Of a DNA stretch of 10,545 nt, positions 7,707 through 10,545 are shown piece after piece. The DNA comes from Bacteroidota bacterium (GTDB lineage Bacteria; Bacteroidota; Bacteroidia; Chitinophagales; Chitinophagaceae): positions 1 through 10,545 of the forward strand of contig CANHNT010000043.1 in assembly GCA_947461985.1 (NCBI GenBank), read 5' to 3'. Under the pieces are notes generated by a model. That model had not been told where the DNA came from and searched no databases. It saw only the letters and a list, made by a program, of their open reading frames with translations. Every line of letters starts with the position of its first letter. The stretch's first letter is position 1. The position numbers and the translations under genes were made by a program.

Positions 7707-7722
7707 TTAGAAATCCTATTTT
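7707..7722. repeat. 16-bp direct repeat, copy proximal to the ilv promoter
   Basis: TTAGAAATCCTATTTT on the + strand, identical to 7830-7845. It lies about 60 bp upstream of the ilv -7 box. An exact 16-bp match is unlikely by chance in a region of under 400 bp even at this base composition. Its role is unknown. Confidence 0.7.
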
Positions 7723-7829
7723 TATTAGTTTCTGGTAATTGTTTTTTTTAATAAAATGGCTATTGGACAATGATTCATATTGAGCGTTAGTCGCGTTTTA
7801 ATCATTTAAATATTCAATGATTTCCTAAA

Positions 7830-7845
7830 TTAGAAATCCTATTTT
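7830..7845. repeat. 16-bp direct repeat, copy distal to the ilv promoter
   Basis: Second copy of TTAGAAATCCTATTTT, with start points 123 bp apart. Here it is also half of an imperfect dyad: GATTTC at 7819-7824 and GAAATC at 7833-7838 are inverted around an A/T core, a form that could suit a dimeric DNA-binding protein. The proximal copy lacks the opposite half. Confidence 0.6.
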
Positions 7846-7924
7846 AAAACAAATAATTCCAAATAATATGCTTTCAATATCAATAAAATTAGCCTGAAAT
7901 GGTTGGTTATATAATTTTATGTTG

Positions 7925-7959
7925 ATTCATCACAATTACTAGTTGTGATGAATTTTTTT
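7925..7959 (+). terminator. Perfect inverted repeat with T-run on the + strand; terminator-like, no + strand gene before it
   Basis: ATTCATCACAA (7925-7935), loop TTACTAG, TTGTGATGAAT (7943-7953) is a perfect 11-bp stem. On the + strand it leads into seven T's (7953-7959), the shape of an intrinsic terminator. On the minus strand the stem would lie 31 nt after the threonine aldolase stop, but the T-run is then on the wrong side and the downstream bases (CAACATAAAATT) are not T-rich. It may still serve as the 3' end of the threonine aldolase mRNA or as a stability hairpin, or it may end an unannotated + strand RNA. Confidence 0.5.
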
Positions 7960-7984
7960 AAAAATGTACAAATGGGATTCCTAA

Positions 7985-9004
7985 TTATTTCATTTTAGAA
8001 ATAATTTCTTTGCATGCTTCTAATTCTACATCGCCAAAATCTAAATGAGTTACCAATCGAATTTTATGTTTGCCAAAAGGTGAAGTTTTAATGCCATGAC
8101 TATTTAATTTTGCAACAAAATCAGTAGCTAAAAATTGGTGGTCTAGTTCAAAAATTACAATGTTGGTATCTACGGGTAAAATATTTATCACCTCTGGTAA
8201 TGTAGCAAAAATTGTCGCCAATTCTTTAGCCCTTTGATGATCTTCTTTTAACCGCTGAATATTATTGTCTAATGCAAAAATACCGGCAGCTGCCAAATAA
8301 CCACTTTGTCGCCAACCACCACCAAGGCGTTTACGAACTCGACGTGCTTGTTTAATAAAATCTTTTGTACCCAATAAAACTGATCCCATAGGGGTGCCCA
8401 AACCTTTCGATAAACAAACCGAAATAGAGTCAAATTGTTGACCATAGTCTTTAGGATTTTCTTGGGTTTCTACCAAGGCATTAAACAGCCTTGCACCATC
8501 TAAATGCAATGCCATTTTGTTTGCAGTACAACTTGTTTTTATTTTTTTAATTTCATTTATGTCATAAAAACATCCACCTCCTTTGTTTACCGTATTTTCT
8601 AAACTGACTAATTTTGAAATTGGATAATGAACATTGTCTTGCTTGATAACATCTTCAATTTGCGAAGCTGTAATTCTTCCTCTATCACCATTTAAAAGTT
8701 GAGTTGATACTAAAGAGTTAGAGGCCATTCCACCACCTTCGTACAAATAAATATGAGAAAGTGCATCACAAATAACTTCATCGCTCGGTTGTGTATGGCA
8801 TTTAATAGCAATTTGATTTGCCATGGTTCCACTCATACAAAATAATCCTGCTTCATATCCAAAAAGCTTGGCAGTTTTGTTTTCTAAGGAAATGGTTGTT
8901 TCATCTTCTTCAAAAACATCATCACCTACTTTGGCTGTAAACATGGCTTCCAACATTTCAAGCGTTGGTTTCGTAAATGTGTCTGAACGTAATTCTATAT
9001 CCAT
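7985..9004 (-). CDS. ltaE: Low-specificity L-threonine aldolase
   Basis: A PLP enzyme of fold type I that cleaves L-threonine or L-allo-threonine to glycine and acetaldehyde. The start MDIELRSDTFTKP aligns with the family N-terminus (LRSDT), which fixes the start codon. Seen: GDDVFEED (28-35), MSGTMANQIA (57-66), H84 stacking on the cofactor, H126, HLDGARLFNA with D169 and R172, PLP lysine K200 in CLSKGLGTPMGSVL, and R316 in KIRLVTHLD for the substrate carboxylate. The length of 339 residues is normal. It uses the same substrate as IlvA, so the two compete for threonine, but it is not part of the ilv operon because the attenuator and promoter region lie between. A weak promoter may precede it: TTG at 9047-9045, 18 nt, then TAGTATTT at 9026-9019. 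Stereospecificity cannot be told from sequence; other beta-eliminating lyase-family members are less likely. Confidence 0.92.
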   Translation of the reverse strand: MDIELRSDTFTKPTLEMLEAMFTAKVGDDVFEEDETTISLENKTAKLFGYEAGLFCMSGTMANQIAIKCHTQPSDEVICDALSHIYLYEGGGMASNSLVSTQLLNGDRGRITASQIEDVIKQDNVHYPISKLVSLENTVNKGGGCFYDINEIKKIKTSCTANKMALHLDGARLFNALVETQENPKDYGQQFDSISVCLSKGLGTPMGSVLLGTKDFIKQARRVRKRLGGGWRQSGYLAAAGIFALDNNIQRLKEDHQRAKELATIFATLPEVINILPVDTNIVIFELDHQFLATDFVAKLNSHGIKTSPFGKHKIRLVTHLDFGDVELEACKEIISKMK

Positions 9005-9080
9005 TTGGTAAATGTAATAAATACTACATTTTTATTGACCATATCAATAGAAATAATAAAAAATAAAATGGAGAGATTTC

Positions 9081-10334
9081 TTAATCTACTTTCTTAAAAA
9101 TTACACTGGCATTGTGACCACCAAAACCAAACGTATTGCTTAATGCAACATTTACAGTTCGCTTTTCGGCTTTATGGAAAGTGAAATTTAATTTAGGGTC
9201 TAGCAACTCATCATCTGTAAAATGATTAATAGTTGGAGGAACAATATCATTTTGTACAGCTAAAATAGAAGCAATAGCCTCAATAGCACCTGCTGCACCC
9301 AATAAATGTCCTGTCATTGATTTGGTAGAACTTATGTTTAAATCATAAGCATGATCTCCAAATACTTTTTGAATGGCAGTAACTTCTGCAATGTCTCCTA
9401 AAGGAGTTGAGGTTCCATGAACATTGATGTAATCAACTTCATTTGGGTTCATTTGAGCATCTGCAAATGCATTGTTCATTACTAACATTACTCCTAATCC
9501 TTCGGGATGTGGTGCTGTAATGTGGTATGCATCAGCTGAGCAAGCTGAACCAACTAATTCTGCATAAATTTTTGCACCCCGTTTTTTTGCATGCTCATAT
9601 TCTTCTAAAACAATAGCGCCGCCACCTTCGCCCAAAACAAATCCATCTCTTCCTTTATCGAAAGGACGGGAAGCTGTTAGGTAGTTTTCGTTGTTTTCAC
9701 TTAAGGCTTTCATCGCATTGAAACCACCCACACCTGGAGGTGTTACAGCAGCTTCAGAACCACCACAAACGATAACGTCTGCTTTGCCTAAACGAATGAA
9801 GTGAGACGCATCGATTAATGCATGAGAAGAGGATGCACAAGCACTTACGGTGCAATAATTTGGACCTCTGAAGCCATACTTCATTGAAATATGACCAGAT
9901 GCAATGTCCGATATCATTTTTGGTATAAAAAAAGGATTGAAACGAGGAGTTCCGTCACCAGCAAAGTAACCTTTCATTTCTTCGTAGAACGTACCAATTC
10001 CACCAATTCCACTAGCCCAAATTACACCAATTCTATCTTTATTTAATGAGGCATCATCATGCAAATTTGCATCTTTGATTGCTTGATCACTACTAACAAT
10101 GGCTAATTGCGAAAAACGGTCGAGTTTTCGAGCTTCTTTTCTGTCAAAAAAATCATCAAGGTTAAAGTTTTTAACCTCACAAGCAAACCTTGTTTTAAAT
10201 TTTTCTGCATCAAAAAGCGTAATGAAATCAGCGCCAGACACGCCATTACAAAGCCCATTCCAATAGTCTTGGATGTTATTTCCAATGGGGGTCAGAGCGC
10301 CAAGTCCTGTTACGACAACACGTTTTAATTCCAT
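9081..10334 (-). CDS. fabF: 3-oxoacyl-[acyl-carrier-protein] synthase II
   Basis: Condensing enzyme of fatty acid elongation that joins malonyl-ACP to a growing acyl-ACP in the cytosol. The 417 residues have the thiolase fold with a Cys-His-His active site: C166 in VSACASSSHAL, H306 in VHGTSTPLGD and H343 in STKSMTGHLLGAAGA, with the conserved K338. The N-terminus KRVVVTGLGALTPIGN and the C-terminal SNTFGFGGHNAS loop are typical of KAS II. FabB-type KAS I is less likely because Bacteroidota generally carry FabF next to acpP, as here. Its start is 28 nt after the acpP stop, so the two are probably cotranscribed. After its stop only a small 5-bp hairpin (ATTGA/TCAAT, 9048-9034) is seen, not a convincing terminator. 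In many Bacteroidota rnc follows fabF; here threonine aldolase does. Confidence 0.97.
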   Translation of the reverse strand: MELKRVVVTGLGALTPIGNNIQDYWNGLCNGVSGADFITLFDAEKFKTRFACEVKNFNLDDFFDRKEARKLDRFSQLAIVSSDQAIKDANLHDDASLNKDRIGVIWASGIGGIGTFYEEMKGYFAGDGTPRFNPFFIPKMISDIASGHISMKYGFRGPNYCTVSACASSSHALIDASHFIRLGKADVIVCGGSEAAVTPPGVGGFNAMKALSENNENYLTASRPFDKGRDGFVLGEGGGAIVLEEYEHAKKRGAKIYAELVGSACSADAYHITAPHPEGLGVMLVMNNAFADAQMNPNEVDYINVHGTSTPLGDIAEVTAIQKVFGDHAYDLNISSTKSMTGHLLGAAGAIEAIASILAVQNDIVPPTINHFTDDELLDPKLNFTFHKAEKRTVNVALSNTFGFGGHNASVIFKKVD

Positions 10335-10362
10335 GTTTAATTAAAAAAGATAAAAAGAAGTA

Positions 10363-10545
10363 TTATTTTGCGTATTCTTCTAAATAAGAAATTGCGTTTC
10401 CTACTGTTGCAATTGTTTCTGCTTGTTCATCAGGGATAGAAATGTTGAATTCTTTTTCAAATTCCATGATTAATTCCACAGTGTCTAATGAATCTGCACC
10501 TAAGTCGTTGGTGAAACTTGCTTCATTTACTACTTCTGCTTCGTC
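10363..10545 (-). CDS. acpP: Acyl carrier protein, C-terminal 60 residues (5' end outside window)
   Basis: The minus strand is open from the window edge to TAA at 10365-10363. The 60 residues contain FTNDLGADSLDTVELIMEFE, where the serine of DSL (residue 19 of the fragment) takes the 4'-phosphopantetheine arm. They continue with EKEFNISIPDEQAETIATVGNA and end in YLEEYAK. The strongly acidic composition and helix pattern are those of the fatty-acid ACP. About 18 N-terminal residues are missing compared with the usual 78. Position directly before fabF supports the primary fatty-acid ACP rather than a polyketide or other specialised carrier. Confidence 0.96.
   Translation of the reverse strand, partial: DEAEVVNEASFTNDLGADSLDTVELIMEFEKEFNISIPDEQAETIATVGNAISYLEEYAK

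Larger units (their letters stand above)
7649..7984. other. Intergenic region between the threonine aldolase stop and the ilv promoter
   Basis: About 335 nt with no credible protein gene in either direction. The longest short ORFs are unconvincing, for example 17 codons on the minus strand from the ATG at 7778. The region holds two copies of a 16-bp direct repeat, a weak A/T hairpin (AATCATT/AATGATT, 7800-7822), a short GC-richer patch at 7781-7797 and a perfect 11-bp inverted repeat at 7925-7953. The rest is A/T-rich with no recognised element. Confidence 0.7.

Noticed and set aside
7728..7778. Minus-strand ORF of 17 codons in the intergenic region, considered as another leader peptide.
   Set aside because: No enrichment for one amino acid and no terminator or antiterminator structure at a suitable distance.
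7781..7797. GC-richer patch with GAGCGTTAG and TCGCG, considered as a recombination core site or mobile element end.
   Set aside because: No matching partner site, no target duplication and no transposase or integrase in the window.

Overview
The window comes from an AT-rich bacterium of the phylum Bacteroidota. The evidence is a T9SS type A C-terminal sorting domain at the left edge, A-rich gene starts with no Shine-Dalgarno sequence, a TAnnTTTG-type -7 promoter box, and a 347-residue ketol-acid reductoisomerase of the kind found in Bacteroidota. The order or genus cannot be fixed from the sequence alone.

Layout: the C-terminal 114 residues of a secreted T9SS protein (+, 1-345) converge on a six-gene branched-chain amino acid operon on the minus strand (371-7470), transcribed in the order ilvE-ilvD-ilvB-ilvN-ilvC-ilvA. 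Gaps between these genes are only 5 to 18 nt. The set makes isoleucine from threonine and valine from pyruvate: IlvA makes 2-oxobutyrate, IlvBN condenses, IlvC isomerises and reduces, IlvD dehydrates and IlvE transaminates. No leuABCD genes are present in the window.

The most interesting part is the 140 nt before ilvE. On the minus strand it holds a strong -7 box (7641-7648), a 20-codon leader ORF (7548-7610) encoding MALLLKKISIILIIIIGFFQ, and a 12-bp GC-rich intrinsic terminator (7488-7517) that ends 17 nt before the ilvE start codon. Two further, mutually exclusive pairings can be drawn by hand: leader codons with the segment just after the leader stop (9 contiguous pairs), and that same segment with the 5' arm of the terminator (9 pairs and one mismatch). 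This is the full set of parts for ribosome-mediated transcription attenuation keyed mainly to isoleucine. It is not in the supplied ORF list because it is too short.

Upstream of it lies about 335 nt without a protein gene (7649-7984), holding an exact 16-bp direct repeat and an orphan hairpin with a T-run on the + strand. Further right, all on the minus strand, are a low-specificity threonine aldolase (7985-9004), fabF (9081-10334) and the C-terminal 60 residues of acyl carrier protein (10363-10545). acpP and fabF form a fatty-acid synthesis pair 28 nt apart.
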